Below, one piece after another: positions 13,247 through 27,592 of a stretch of DNA of 64,000 bases. Location: positions 124,001-188,000 of the forward strand of contig JAGQDJ010000627.1 of the NCBI GenBank assembly GCA_022885665.1, in the 5' to 3' direction. The notes under the pieces are model-generated. The model saw only the letters and a list, made by a program, of their open reading frames with translations, had not been told where the DNA came from and did no database searches. Origin of the DNA: Triops longicaudatus (taxonomy: Eukaryota; Arthropoda; Branchiopoda; Notostraca; Triopsidae). The position numbers and the translations under genes are program-made. Position 1 is the first letter of the stretch, and the number at the start of each line of letters is the position of its first letter.

Positions 13247-13831
13247 TTATAATCAAAATTAGTAATAATAAAAACAATGTAAAAAGAATGGCAGAAATTG
13301 CGGTTGGTGTTTCGAGTAGTAATAATGCATTTATAAAAAAATATTTATTTAAACTAAACCTTTGAGTGCGAGAAGACGTAAGAAAACGCAAGAGAGTGCT
13401 TCCCTTGATCATTTATTCAGATACTTTTGTGTTGTCATTCCGGGTCGTACGGTAACATCCCAGGGTTCTGCGTTGGTTACCTTTCTCCGCAAATCGCCTG
13501 GAAGGCCTAGTTGTATGGGTTGTCTGGAGGCTGTAATCCGATTTCCTACCGTTGGGTTATTCCCATGTGTGTAGATTACTTTCGTCTCCTTAGCTGTGTC
13601 TACTCAATAATGGATCTTGCTAGCGCGGAACATTACCCTGTTCACCCCCTTGCCAGATAGCATACCCAGAAGAGCGGATAATCGTCAGGCAAGGTTCATT
13701 CTTAGCCTCCGATTTTTCCAGCTCACACGGTGCTGACAAACCTGGTAGGTGACGCTTTAGTCAGACGTGTGTTACTTGGTTTGCGTGAACGCTGCTACGG
13801 TCGTTTCTCTCACTTGTGTAGAAACGACTTG

Positions 13832-13835
<4 letters not shown>

Positions 13836-13863
<28 letters not shown>
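13836..13863. repeat. Poly-T tract, 28 nt
   Basis: Uninterrupted T run, followed by a C-rich stretch (ccaccccccaccc). Confidence 0.95.
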
Positions 13864-16800
13864 GTCTCCACCCCCCACCCACAAAGCCACTTAGCTTTTG
13901 TCGGTTTGTCTCTTTCTGGCGTGGCCCTTGTGCAATGCATCAGAAGAAAATCCCCATTCCACGAGTATGGACAAAAAGATAATGCAAACCTACGATGTCG
14001 CAGTTCTTTCACGACCCAGCGACTTGAGCGTTCAAACCGATGGGGATAATACGTCAAGTGTCCACCAGACTGTCGTTTCCCGCCCGAGAGGCATCAGCAT
14101 CGGCGTTATGGCTGCCAGTAACTCGGAAGTTCACATTGCGGTCGGCTAAAGAAATAGAGACGTTCTGCATTGGGAGCTATAAAATTCATTTGTAATAAGA
14201 GAGCTGGAAAATAGACATGGCAGGAAGAGTTGTCTTCTACTACTTCCGAGCGTTGCAGGATATGTCCCTTTCCGTATCAGGAATAGAGACCTCGAAGAAA
14301 GGAATGTAGACATTCAGCAACCCCCTGTTGCATGTACGGTTGGCAGTAGGTGGCGTGTCCGTGTGGAATCATTCTTACGCCCAGGTCATATGCTACGCCC
14401 CAGTATTTCTTTCTCTCCCTATATATAAGGTCATCTGGCTAAGTGTCAGTTGTGACTTGAGCTATGTTGTCTGCACTCCTCACCTTTTCTTTTTTCCTCC
14501 CGTGCTTTCGCCTAGGCGTCCATCCTCATTTACATTTCTGATGTCAAAGATGGCGGCCGAATGGCTGGGATCTGTTTTTATTTCGCCTGGCAGATATTGA
14601 GCTTATTACATTGTGATGTTGTCTCTCCCTCTCTTTCTCGTTCTCGTTCCGTTAGACTTGTGTAGTAACATTTCGTTTTTTTTTTTTACTCCCGTTTTCC
14701 TCTGAAAAGCTTTATTTTTGCGTTGTTCCCTGACTTGTCTCTTCTGGTGTACAATTTTGCTTTCGTTAAAGCGTTGTCGTTGGGGGGAAAAGAACGGAAG
14801 GAAAAAATTCCTGCAACCTTTTATGGCATCGTTAGATGTTTTAGAACTCCTTTGCCAGTAGTCCCAGCTCATAGGCGTCCGTTGTTTTTCCTACTTTTTT
14901 TGTGTGCTGGTCATTAAAGAGAGCTTAAAATCTTCCGGCGCAAGCTACACTTTACGTGCCATGAACACCTAGCCGTGGAAGGAGAGCTCGATGTAAAAGA
15001 AGTCGTGTAATTTTACTAGGCTTCCGCAAGTAGTATCTCGATATTTGAATTAGAATTGAAGTTCGGTTTCATGCGTCCCTGTTACGGCTAGGTCCTGCCG
15101 AAGGCTTAGTTCGGGAAATAGAATGACTAGGGATCGAATGCCTGTATTCCATAAACTTTTTGTGTGTGAAGTAAAAAATCGTTATAAGAATCGCACTTCC
15201 GTCCCGACAGAATCATTTCCGTCCTTTAGGCTCCGTTACAAGAGCCAGCCATAAAAGCCAGCCTAGTGGCATCTTCCGACAGTTTCTCCGGCCTTCCTCC
15301 ACCACCCTACACCCCTGAGGCAAGCACCCAAAAACCCCGTGATGGATGTTTTTACAGTTCACATACTCCAGTACTTGGTATATACGGAGCAAGAAATTGA
15401 GCTGGCGAAGTTAAGCAAGCTTGGAGGGCAAAAAGCTTCAATTCTTGAAGGATCTTAATGCCATAGAGTGGGCGCAGCGAGCGAGAGGGAGAAAAGTGGC
15501 CGTTGCGCAGTGGAACCCCTTTGCCTGTCAGAAGAGCGGAAAGAGACATGGCCGAGACTTGTTGCAATCACGAGGTTTCCGGTTTCTTTCCTATTTCTTT
15601 ACTTCGAAATGTATACGAAAAAAATAGCAGGGAAAAGGCTCAAGGAAAAGAAGTCGAATGGCTACGGATACAGTGAAGCATCGTGCAGGATAGAAGTTAA
15701 GCTTAATTAAAACGCGATACTAGGGCAGTAATGAAGTTCCTGTGGTACCGAGTGGTGGAAAACTGGGCAGACCTTTCGAACCCGCCCTTGGAATGGACGT
15801 GGGAGGGAGTCAACCGTTCGTCTTTGTCAACGGAGCGGGAAAACAATTAACATAAACGCTCGGCTTGATGGGCTCATTGAACGCTACTGGCTGCTTCTCC
15901 CCTTTGGCCGTAGCTTGTAACGTCGGATAACTGTTAGGTCTCACTAACTTATCTCCTTCCCCCTTATAACCTTGCTCCCGTTCGCCTTATCCGTATAACA
16001 ATGCCCGATGCATATGCAAGAGCCATAAACCTTTTAAGGCGATGATATTTACAGCAAGAAATAAGCGTAACGCCGTCGGAACACCAACTGCAGTCCATAA
16101 CGTTCAGAAAATGTTTTCGTTGACAAAATCTAATATATAGGCCCCTTTAGTGTCCTGCTTAACACGGCGGATACAGCATTGTAACGACATACAAGTGACG
16201 CTTAAAGGGTTGGAAAACAACGATTATACTCCCCGGAAGGGTTGGTATAGGCTTTTCTGTGAATTGAGGCCCAGTTTTGCATACTCATTACTTCTAATTA
16301 CAACTTTACCGCACAAATAACGTTTAAAGTGATTGCCGTTTGGAGTAGACGACCAATATATTTCGACCCGCGTCTCTGTTTAATTGAAATGTGTTTTGAT
16401 TAAATTCTTTTATTGTTTTCTGGATTCTTTTTAAAATTAAAACTTGAAAATATTGTCTTGAACATTGTGCATGGAGATATTAGTTTTGATTTTCGGATTT
16501 TTGTGAAAGTAAACGGAAAATCATGTTTAGGGATGGTCATTGGGAAGTACTAGCGTACCGTTCTCGTACATAACGTAGTGTTGACAGGCTTAGCTCATGT
16601 GTGGCTTTTTGTCGAGAATTCGGAGGGGAGAAAATTAAGTTATTTTTTAGTTGGCACCTTTTTCCGCTATAGAGCAGAGAAAGTGATCCATCACTGGATA
16701 AACGTGCAGCTTTATCTTCTTGCATGTACCCTGTACGCTACACTGCCCGCTTTATTTCTTATATTATGCAGAAACAGACGAGTTGCCAGAATCGTTATGT

Positions 16801-17635
16801 AGTCACTGTGGCGCGCTTTTTCGCATTGATGGATTCTTACGTTTCGTGTGCTTCGACCAAACTGAAAAAGCTCGGAAACAAAGCCAACGGTGAATTAGCA
16901 AAACCTGAAGGCTTCGTTGTACCAAAGAAAAACTGTGACTCCACCGAGTTGCTCCTTGCTCGAAGTTACAAATTGCGTACGTTGGAAGCTACACAAAAAA
17001 AGACGTGAACGTTGTGCATGGCTAGTACTACAGGCCCTTAGCTAGTGAAAGCCTGTACTTCATTACCTACGAGTCGTATGAACTTTGATAACTTAGGCGG
17101 AAATACGATCTGGGCCGTACACCAAGTCCGAAGCTTTTATGCATGTCTCGTAAAAAAGGCTTCAAAAATAGAACCAAGGCCTCGCCAGCCTGTATAAAGA
17201 GACTTTGCCTATGGGAATATTTTCCAGGAAACGGCTAGGTGAAGTGACAGCTATTGCTGCCATTCTACCGCTTGGCCTGTCTAGTAATTAATTTCCTCTG
17301 CTGTAGTACCCTTTCCGAGACAGGTACCAAAGGGTAGTGGGGCATTGTGTCACCATTATACCAGGCCTCTTATTCACCGTTTCTTCGCCGATAGCTCGGC
17401 CTATCGAAAATTTTCTGCATTAAAGCGAGAGAGTATAGTGTAAACACTGATATTGCTACCAAGTCAGGACCGGGTTATTGAATTTAAATTACTGAGTGGA
17501 ATAAGTAAGGTCACTAATTGAAATAAATGACATTCTAAGAAAGCATATAAATCAGGAAAAAAGGAATCATGTGAATAGTTTCGTGTATTAAACACGCAGT
17601 TATAATGCTGTACAGGTTTCAGTACCAGATTTTGA

Positions 17636-17790
17636 AGCTAATGAACATAAAAAATAGTTGAAAAAATTTGAAATTTTAACATTCATCTATTTGTTTTTTG
17701 TATCTTTGTGATTCTAACGAACATAAAAAATCATTGAAAAATTTTGAAATGCTTCAGCGATATATCTATGTATTTTTTATTTTTCTATAT
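17636..17790. repeat. Imperfect tandem duplication, unit about 77 bp, followed by AT-rich sequence
   Basis: AATGAACATAAAAAATAGTT near 17640 is repeated as AACGAACATAAAAAATCATT near 17717, each followed by GAAAAATTTTGAAAT-like sequence. Beyond the second unit come several TTTCTATATATT repeats up to about 17840. Confidence 0.55.
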
Positions 17791-18147
17791 ATTTCTATAT
17801 ATTTTTCTATTTATTTTTATTCATCTATTATTTTTTATCTTTGTCCCTGCGGGGCTTACGTTACTATAGCTAAGTCAACAAATCAGATAAAAGTTAAATA
17901 CAAGTCTTGCCACAGAACTGTTGAACCACTTGGTCACTATTTCTTTCGTTGAATTTTGCCTGAATCGCCAACGCGCCGTGGACCGTAAATACCAACATTT
18001 TTTAAAGCTATGTTTTATGGTCAGTACACTTTTTAAATTTAGAATGCACTGGATTTTGCTGGTCTTTACGAGAACTGTATATTTACTTTGTAAATGTATT
18101 CCATGGAATAACTGTTGCTAACCGTGCTGTGTGTTTTTCTCTCGTAG

Positions 18148-18205
18148 GAGATGAAAGTCAATTGGGCTACCTCACCAGGCAATACACCGAAGCAGGACAC
18201 AAGCA
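18148..18205 (+). CDS. Rox8: Exon A: end of RRM1 and linker of a TIA-1/TIAR/Rox8-family RNA-binding protein
   Basis: This 58-nt exon translates to EMKVNWATSPGNTPKQDTS plus one spare base. KVNWAT is the last strand of RRM1 in TIA-1, TIAR and Drosophila Rox8, and SPGN-PK-DTS is the short linker before RRM2, closest in wording to Rox8. The 3' splice site is ctctcgtag before GAG (phase 0) and the 5' splice site is the consensus gtaagt after position 18205 (phase 1). The next constitutive exon at 49680 begins with the two bases that complete the codon, giving Lys. TIA-1-family proteins bind U-rich RNA, aid U1 snRNP recruitment to weak 5' splice sites in the nucleus, and join stress granules in the cytoplasm. 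The family assignment is strong; the gene symbol is by orthology and could equally be written TIA1 or TIAL1. Confidence 0.93.
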
Positions 18206-18236
18206 GTAAGTCATTTTTTTTCCGCTATTTTTCTTT
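18206..18236 (+). promoter_or_regulatory. 5' splice site of exon A followed by a U-rich tract
   Basis: The donor gtaagt is followed at once by a run of eight T and then ctatttttcttt. U-rich RNA directly downstream of a 5' splice site is the established binding location for TIA-1/TIAR/Rox8 proteins. The site belongs to a gene encoding such a protein and precedes a candidate alternative exon, so self-regulation is plausible but not shown by sequence alone. Confidence 0.45.
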
Positions 18237-20232
18237 GCATGTTGGTCACCGGGGTCTCATGTGCTCCGTGGAGGTCGCATTCCGCGTGCGTGTGGTGCCA
18301 TGTGTGGCTTAATCTGAGCGCCACACCATTGAATCTCCGCCCAAGACGCCGCTGGCGTCATATCTGTGTGACTCATGGGCTCTGTGAAGAGCTAATCCCT
18401 GTTATCACAAGCTTTAAGCCGCGCTGTTGCCTTTTCGTAGGCCACTGGTCATTTTGTAAAATCTTTTAAAAGGTTATTATATTCCAAAAAGGCCTCAAAA
18501 TTCTCTTCGGTGATTATGTTTTGTCAAGGCCGGACGTTTTTGCCTGCTCGGCAAGCGTTATTACACAACCTTTTGCAATTGCAGGTCAAGATTTCGGAAT
18601 GTTTCTTCATTTTCTTTAATTTTGCTAAACATGTCGACATTTATTTATTTTCCGTAAGTTATCGTCAGGTAGGTTATTGAACGTTATGTGTGTCGATTGT
18701 AGAATGTAAAGTAATAACGAGTTTCTGCCGTTACTTGCGCAGCAATTTTAGAACGAATTTTACTCTTCAGGATTTTTAGTGCTGTCGCTGGGCGAAGGCA
18801 GCAGGTGACTGCCGCAGCCTTATGATAGGTAGTTTGCAAATTTATGGAATCTTTGCCAGACAAGCCGTTTGGGGACATACAGTGCAGCCAAGTGGTGGTA
18901 ATTAAGATTACCCCAACTTGAATGAAAGGTAGAAGGAAAATTTGAAGTAGCGCCATGTAGGTAGTAAAGGGAGTCTTTAGTCATCGTGACAACGAATTTT
19001 GGTGAAAATTGTATTTAAGGAGGAGGCTAAGGAACGGGCAAAAAGTTTTTGTTCAAGCCCGAGCGCCGGGACCAAACACTTCGAACAAATGTTATTGCTG
19101 CTCCCAACCCTTCTGGCCAAGTCGTTAAGCGTCTGGAGGTGTCAAAGGCAGTTCACCATAATTTGCGCCATTAGTTTTTTTTCTCCCTTTGCTATAGCTC
19201 CATCTGTTTAAGTAATTCGACTCTACACAGCGCCAAATTTTCAAGCTCTGTATTTTTTACCCTTTGTGTCTTTGAAATCAGTGGCTAGAAGGCAGTTGAG
19301 GTAGTTGTGTCTTCGTGTTGTGTTCGTTAGCCCTAATGGGAGGATAATCCATCCCAGTAGCGGGGGAAATGTCATGTTTTTTGTTAACGGTACAAGCTGG
19401 GCTAAAATTTACTTTGTTCGTTTCGTTTCTGAGGGGTTCATCTTTGGGTTTCTCGCCTTAAAAGGCCGTTTAACCTGCTTTTACTGCCTTTGATGCTTGA
19501 TGAGCCTGGTTACTGGCGTTCACTGAGAGAAGAAATCACAAGTTTTTCTGGATAATTGGTGGCTGTTTGAGAATTGCGCTCGCTTTAGGAAAAGGAAGTT
19601 CTTCAAGCGTTGCTTCAGTATCTCGAAGCTTTTTTGTTGGTTTAAACTGTTTTGGCTGCTTTAAATGCCAGACATTGGGAAAAGTTGGCAGGCATAATTT
19701 CTCAAAAAAGGTGTAGTGTCAGTCCTCACTCGTTTATATCGATCCAGGATCGGAAAGTTTTGAGAAATTAACGCCCTAGGAAGTATTGCCTCCTTTTGTT
19801 CGAGAGTGTGCCTGGGCCCAGTTTCTGCGTGGCTTAATTCAGAATATTCAAACGAGTGATTTACTTCCAGACCTTCCAGACTTCCGTTGCTCTAGTATTT
19901 CTCCCTCATTCTTTATTTGCACACACCTTCGTGCGAAGCAAGCCAACCAGGTCTCGGGGATGGAAGAAAGTTAAAAGAGGGTCGAAGTAGGCCGTATTTT
20001 TCCTGTTCTTGTTAGCGAAGTGTTTTTTCTTGTGTGTTGTACTGGACTTTACTAATGCTGACGCATGATGGTTAAAAAGAAAGTCCACCCCAACCCCCAG
20101 GGCTCGCAATACTTTACTACCCCAGCTGTTGCCGTATACACTGTGTCCATCTTGTGATAAATAGGTCCGGTTTTGTGTGGTATAACTTACGGTATCGTGT
20201 AGCCCATTAAGGACAATTAGTTCTACATGGAA

Positions 20233-20398
<166 letters not shown>

Positions 20399-23300
20399 GA
20401 AAGTTCCAAGTGACTTGGATTTAGGCTTACAGCACGAGCCGACAGCGGTGACGTGAGAGTTATTCAGAAATGTGAGTTAAGTAGTTGTAATGTATATTAG
20501 TTCGTAATTCTCAGGCTTCTTTCGCATGCAAGGTGGCTTACAAGACGGTGCATGGGTTTAAAGGCTTACTCTTTATGTATAAATTACCGAGTTTTCCCTC
20601 GTTGGTGGAGCGAAAGCTTGAGTTTACTCTTTACACGGGGCGGTTGCTTACCCAGGGACTTGCCTGTGTCAAATTTGGGAGGATACAGGTCCTTCTGGTT
20701 GGCTAAGCGAGCTTTTTACACTTGTGAACTTTAAAACTCCTCTGTAAACGTTTCTCGTCTTCCACGTTCACCCCGCTCGCTCACGAAAGGGTTTCCTTGA
20801 GTCAGTGCTTGGGCGAATGTTCGTCAGCGGAATTTTAAATAAAAAGAGGGAAGGGGGGCGCATAGTCTTGGCTCTTGGAATCCGCCTTCGCAGTGGCAGT
20901 CATGCTTGGGAACAAGTAAACGTAAACCTAATAAAGATCTCGAGTGTGGGATTTAAGCTCTGGGCTAGCTTGGTATGTACCAGACAAAAATCGGCCTGTT
21001 CGAGGTCCAGTGTTAACATCAATTGTTTCGGGCGCAAAAAGACCAGAGTACTGTGCTGTCGTCTGGGCCCTTTTCACGAATGAGACATTGGATATCGGAT
21101 GTAATCAAATCCGTGCGTGAGTTGCACGAAGATTTGAAACGAAGCAATCCTGAGCCAGCTTCTCTAAGCTTTCCAAAAAAATGCTTTCTGGGGGGTCAGA
21201 AAAGAAGCTGACCGTCAGGAAGCAGGCAGTTTGGTGGTAGTTTGCCAGTATCTCTTCTTGCATAATTCCTGTACTTACATTATTCCCCAAAGTGTTCTCA
21301 AAAACGGCTTCTTCTTCCTCGCCCCATAACTGCGAAAAGAGCCGTAGCAGATACAAAAGAAAATGCAAAGAATGCAATATTTGACATAGCGGGAATTGCA
21401 TAGCATGTATATAGCCAGACGAAGGCTCTTTTCATTCTTTATCTCCCGAGCTGAAATTTTGGCGCGGCAGGAATGTTCTTGTGTTGAAAACAAAAGTCTG
21501 TTGAGCATTTACATTGCTGCGGTCAAAATGCGTTAGAAAAGGCAAGTCTTTTGAACCCGAAATGTCAGAGGAAATATTATATGTTACCATTGTTTCGGTC
21601 TGCCTCAAAACATATCGGACATGGAACAAAAGGCGAGCAAAACTGGGGTGCTGGCTCGAATGAGCTGTGCTGCTCTTCGCTTGGAAAATGAAACAGAAAG
21701 AAAAACGGTTAAATTATGTTTTATGATACATTGGCTCGGTCCGTGTAGCGAAAACTCATTCCTGCCCGAGAAAGGGGGTGGTGTTAGCAGTTAGGTTTGG
21801 CCATGGAACTCTGTGTTTTGTATATCGTACCCCTTTACTTCTTTGGCGGAGATCACTGTCATTAAGCAAGACAAGAGTGAATCGGGCTGTGTAAATCTTT
21901 GATAGCCTCCAGAGCAATATGTGTGGAGGGACAGAAAAGGGGGTTTACCCTAGTCATTTAAAGGGGGTTTGTTGCTCCACTAATCGGATCTCGTCCCCGG
22001 CTGTTATTAGTGTAGTGTTCTCAGTGCCATATTATTGACGTTGGGAGGGTGATACAGGGTAATAGTTGTAAGTACTAGCGTCGTTACCGTCTGAGAAGCT
22101 GCACGCAGTGTTGCTCCCAAGTCAGCCAGCAGCAATGGCAGCGCCAGTTAATTTTTAACGGGCGAGTGGGTTGCTGGAGGGCCCAAAGGGAAGGAGCAAC
22201 TCGGAAGGAATGGCAAGAAGAAAATATACATGTCTTTAAATGAAAACGGCAAGTTGTCGTTACTTGGCAGTAAGAGTATAGTAATAGTGTCCAAAGAAAT
22301 TCCTTGTGCCAACCGTTTACTTCCTTAAGTCAAGAGCCTCGTAAAATGTGTTTCATTTGGAACCGTTCTTTTGTCGCCAAACAAGATGGCAGGGGAAGGA
22401 AGTGTAGGACTTAAGCTCGTTTAACTGGTTGGAGCACAGGGTACAAGGGCTAATTTCACATCCTATCATTTCACTTGCCTGGGACCCTGTGTCGTGAACG
22501 ACCCCCCAAGTCACAGAGAAAGCAATTTGCCTTCCAAAACCCCAAAGTTTCTCCCAAGGAAGTCAACTCCCGATTGTTTTCCACTTGCATGCCAGCATTG
22601 GACGCTTTTTATTTCGAGCTTTTATTATATGAATAAGCATTACTTATAAGCGGTGCTAAATTACCTCCATCAAATGAAAGTTGTTATAAATTCTCGGCTC
22701 TTTTAACACAAAGCCGTCTATGGACAAAAGACTCGGCAAAGTCCATCACGCTAAGGTCAAGCGTTTTCCCTATATGAGAAAATTTTCAGGCTATTTTGCG
22801 ATTAATGTGAAATAATTTGTGAAAGTCTCTTGACAGTAATGTATTAGGAAATGATCCACACCAAATTTCTATTAGATTTGCGTAAAAAAGTGTCTTTTAA
22901 ATTTTTTTCTTAAAGAGTGAATATTGAATTTTTTTTATGTATTACGATTCCTGCAATCTGGCTAAATATTACAGGCTTTTCCTATGATGAAGACTTTGGA
23001 CTATTGCTGTACCGTACATTGTATTCTGTTCTACATTAAACCCATTTTTTTAATATTACTACTAAAGACCAGAACATTGCAAGCTTTTCTTGAATGATTT
23101 TTTTTTTTTTTTGCAAAACCGTCTAAAATGAGGCATATATTTAAATAAAATCGTCTGAAAACAGTACCCTCTAATTCGTCCATAAGAAGTTATAAAGAAA
23201 AAAGTGTAAAATGCCTTGTTTTTACAAATTTCCTATAGTGTGTTAAGCAGATAAGCTTTACGTACATTACTGTCAGAAGCTTTTGGAAAAATTATTCATA

Positions 23301-26300
23301 TTTGCTATGCAATGACCTAGTTAATTCACGAACTCGGCACTGACCTTAGTTAAGCTGGACTCATAGAACGTTATCAAGGAAGGCTAAACTTGATCTCCTT
23401 CGCGAGAAGAACGGCTTGCGAAGAAACTATGTGAAACCATTGCTTTCGCAATCATACATCTCGTATTTGAAGCCATGAAGGAATGGAGGGTAAAAAAGTG
23501 CTGATGGTGGTAAGCTTTGTGTTCTGTATGGTGTATGGGACGAGGGGGAGGGAAAGCCTTGTCATGTCTAGCGAGTCGTCACTTTGTATGCAAAACAGGT
23601 CTGCTTCTTCCAGCAACTTGTCTCTCCGTCCGAGATGGACGCCGTTATCATCTGCATACCAAATATACCCAACAGTAGCGTGCAACATAACAAAACTTTG
23701 GACCAGAACAGCTTAAGACGTTGGGTTGGGTTAGGGAGGGGGGAGGATTCGCGTATTCCGTATTTCCGAGTTCTGTCTTTCTCTTTGTCCATCTCAGGCT
23801 GGGTGTACTAGCTGCCTTTTTTTCTTATTTAATACCGAATTGGCGGCCGGAAACTGGAAAATAAAAGCAAAAAGCTGTCGTGACCGAAAATTTGGAGCGA
23901 TGCAGCATCCTTTTTTGGTGGAGCACTAGGGCCAAGGTTTATTCGAGATGCAAAGATCCATTCGCAAAACTTTTATCTTTATTTGCGCGAGCATTCGCGC
24001 ACTCCAATTCCAGCGCCGCGGCCATCTACAACAGAGTAGCGGAGATATTTAACATTCCTTATCTTTATATGAGTCCTTGGGCCAGGCGTAAAATATACGG
24101 GATGGTGTTCATCTGCGTTGTGTCGGGTATGGCAATGCCTACAACTTTAAGGCCAGAATATGTGCAGCATCAGGATTTTCAAATGGAGGGACCACACTAT
24201 CAACACCCTGAAAATAAACCTTGGACCCAACTTTAAGGGAAAACTGTACTGTACGTTGACACTAAAACGCCATCTCCCACCGAGGACTTTGCTGGGCATT
24301 TTTCAAAGGATTAAGGCGCCTGCATTTCTACACTTCGTTTGCAATAGCCGGCCAAGAGCCATCTTTGACTCCTTACGGGGCACTTGTAAAACTTCAAGAA
24401 AAGATAAAAAGATGGAAAGTAGCTTTACATTGTAAAGAAATACTTGCCTTACCGCGCAGCCCTAATTGGGGGAAAATAAAAAATTTCTTCCACCCAAGCA
24501 TAGAAACAAAGGTATTTTAATAGCTACTTCAAGCCTTATAACACGTCATGGATCAGAGACAGTGTGTTTTGTAGGCGTATAAAACATAGCATCCCAAAAG
24601 AACGAAAAAGAAAAATTACATGATTTTTTCGTTTTCCTTATTTTTTAAAAAATAAATTCTTAATTGTTTTTTTAAGTAAACATAGCTCGCTGCTGCTGCT
24701 GTCTAGTTTCAGTTTTTACATTGATGTTTGTATTTTATTCCGAAGTTCAGTTTCTTTATGTACTTTGTTCAAACTTTGAGCGAGAAAAGAAGCCCAATTA
24801 ACTCGAGTGACTTGGGTAGGACTTGTGTGCAATGTCAGTTGAGTGTTTTAAGAGACTGAAACAAGACTGTTTTCGGGCAGTTCCTGAGTGTAGCTAGAGC
24901 TCACATTTCTTAACACGTTAGTCCGCTCGCGTAGCATGCAGATCTTTTAATGTCTCTACTTTGTGCGCACCGGTAGATTACAAGAAAGGGAAAAAATACA
25001 AATTATACACTTCGTTAGGATAAATGCATTTTCCCGAGCTGAAGTTGGGCTCTGCTTTATCCTCGAAGGCCTCGTAAACTTTGTACAACACACCTCAATT
25101 GTTAATGAGCATGTGTGGCCTCAAGTCTGAAAAGCCAGCGAGCGTGTGTACACCGAGCAAAGAGAAAGGGAGAACTTGAAAACGACCCACCTAAAACTTA
25201 AACTCCAGGGTTATGAACGTAACCCAAATGTGTGTCCATGAATTTCAGGGCCCCGTAACTGCCAGCTCTACTTGAATCCGAGTTACGAAACAAGAAGTCC
25301 GAACGAAAATCTTGAGGATATAACAGACACGTCAACCCCAACCAACTACCAACCAGCCGTGTTCCAAGACAAATTTCCTTTGTTCTGGCAGCTTCCGTTT
25401 CAACCGTGTATTGGACTCCACATGTACCGGCCGCGTCCTTAGCCTTGGGTACGTGAAGCCAGGCGATTAATGCACACGGTGAGGGTCTTGGGCCAAACTT
25501 GTCCTCAAAGCGGTTGGAATTAGCGCATTTAAACCCCCAAAAATCCACGATGTGAGGTTAAGCGAATAAATTTTGCAGTATAGCCAGATGTGATTCACCT
25601 ATGTTCTTGCTTTTTTATTTTATTTTATTTTTTTTTTTTGTTAAGGCATTGGGGTGTTAAGGGGGCTTTCAGTTTAATGAGTGCGATTCTTTTACGATGC
25701 CAAGCGTTGTCTAGTTTAGCTTGGCGTTATAGCCGGCCTGGTTGGAGAAGCAGCGGCTAATTCTTTTGACGGATGAAGTAGATTTTGCCACACGTTCTTA
25801 TTTTCCCGGGGTGAGTTTGTGCTTTGATGCGTAGATTATGACGCCTTTCTTGTTGCGTGCCCTTATTTGTAAGCTGGGGACTTTCATCTAAGCTTGTTTT
25901 ACAGGTGCTTTGAAATTGGCAAGGGGAAGGGGTGGGGAAGATCATAGTCTACTGCTCAAACGACCGCGTCCTTTTTTGCGCCTTTGATTTTTTCTTACTG
26001 TGAACTCGTCCTGTAATCATACTCTGAGAGCATAAGTTCATTTCGTTAAAAAGCGGGAGGGGAAGTGCACCACGCCTCTGAGTATGGAAAGGGTGAAAGA
26101 AAAACCTAGCGTGCGCTCTTCATTCCTGGGCGACTGATTACATCTTCATGTAAAACAATGACAATAACTGAGACGGTATTGCTGTACGGGTGGGCGAGGG
26201 CTTTGCAAAGAAGAGCTAAAACGGAACCTTCGCAGGGTATTTCTGCGCGAAAAGACTTGTAAGCGCAAAATTACTTTCTGTATCTCAGCTGTTGAGTTTA

Positions 26301-26886
26301 TCGTAATACACCTTAACATTACGGTCTCTTACATACACGTTACCTGATATAAGAGTCCGTCACGTAGTCGCGTAGGATCCTCAACTACGTGAAGGTGAGG
26401 AAGTGAATGAGGCCAAGAGCGAAAAGAAAATGGCGAGTCAAGCGAAACGTGCAATTCGCAAAGAAGTACGTGAAAGGTCGCTTGGCTTCAAGTAAAAGGA
26501 ACTAGATTAGCTTAATCCTTCAAAATAGGAGAACCTGAATGAAAGTCTAGAATGCTAATCACATGCGAGGTTTCCAGGATTAGTAAATTGCAAAGGGCTC
26601 GTTTGCATAATTATCCACGTAGAATAAATCCCGTGAATGGTAGGCTAATAATCCGTGAAAGTAGGCTATGCATTTATTATGTGTTGGAACAAACTTTTGG
26701 AAACAGTTGCGAATATAAAATTGCCGGCACTTACGCAATCAATACAGAAATGGAATTTCGCATCTCAATGGAGTTTGCCATTTTTATCGCTATGATGATC
26801 TGAAAGTTGTGCTGGAAAGCGTACGTGCCGCAAGTTGATGATTAGTATTGGTCCTGGACACGTGAATCCATAAATTCTCCCTCAGT

Positions 26887-27592
26887 TCAGAAAAAAAAGG
26901 TTTTACGCCTTAAACACATAAAATTAAGGTCCCAGGGCCACGCCTTCTGTAACACTACCCCACTACGAGTACTACGAGCGGTTTGAATAATACTCATAGT
27001 ATGAACTGAAGGGCTGTGACCGCAATATTGCTTTCTGTTACGTAACTTATGTAATGTAGAGACACTCCTGCGAGTACAATATCTGGTAGCACATGTTTGT
27101 TCTGTACTTTGAGGATATCTCGCGTTTATTAGTACATTGTCATTTAGCGTACTACGTGACCTGCACTTATCCCTGGCTTGTGCTGAGGTGCACATGTACT
27201 CAGAAATATAAATGCTGGGCTTATTAAGACGCAAAGTTAACCCGAGTTTAATCACTTTTATCTGTTTCGGGGTTAAATTTCTGTGTGAAAGAGTGCAAGC
27301 TTAGTATTGTTAGAATAACGGTAGTAATATCACCTTTAGAGATGTGAATTGTAAACACGTGTAAGAAGGTGGGTAAGATCAAGAGAACATCGTAGGTTAA
27401 CCGGTGTTTGAACGCAGTGTGAACACAGTACGGAAAAAAGGGAACAGGCTCGTCGGAGTCGAAGTCAATAGCTTGGATCTTGCGAGTGTCGAGTATTCTT
27501 TGGCAACCCAGATTGGTGCTTACCGTGCTTATTGTGAATGTCTCTCTACCTCCAGTGACAGTAGCTGTGTTGAAGAGCATGCCGAAGAACAA
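26887..27592 (-). pseudogene. Two overlapping minus-strand open frames, possible decayed gene
   Basis: A 114-codon frame (27592-27248) overlaps a 122-codon frame (27255-26887) that is shifted by one base, so about 700 nt are open on the minus strand with a single frame change. The first frame includes RILDTRKIQAIDFDSDEPVP and looks protein-like; the second is basic and Cys/Thr-rich. I recognise no family. Open frames of this length occur elsewhere in the window by chance. Confidence 0.15.

Larger units (their letters stand above)
1..18147 (+). other. 3' part of a long intron of the TIA-1/Rox8-like gene
   Basis: No exon could be recognised in this stretch; the exons for the body of RRM1 must lie upstream of the window. 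It ends in a good 3' splice site at 18146-18147, with the pyrimidine-rich run gtgtttttctctcgtag. The intron contains the ATT/AGT microsatellite, poly-T tracts, four pogo-like MITEs or MITE fragments (near 3.4, 10.3, 10.7 and 13.1 kb), and two stretches that look like decayed coding sequence (7744-8379 minus, 9717-9971 plus). The other open frames here are short, overlap on both strands and have no recognisable motif. The phase at the downstream junction is 0, inferred from the exon frame. Confidence 0.75.

Noticed and set aside
15640..15690. Peptide KKSNGYGYSEAS resembling the KSKGYGFVSF RNP1 motif of RRM2
   Set aside because: It lies upstream of exon A, lacks the rest of the domain and has no splice sites; similarity is superficial.
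25198..25548. 116-codon minus-strand frame
   Set aside because: No family recognised and no supporting splice signals.
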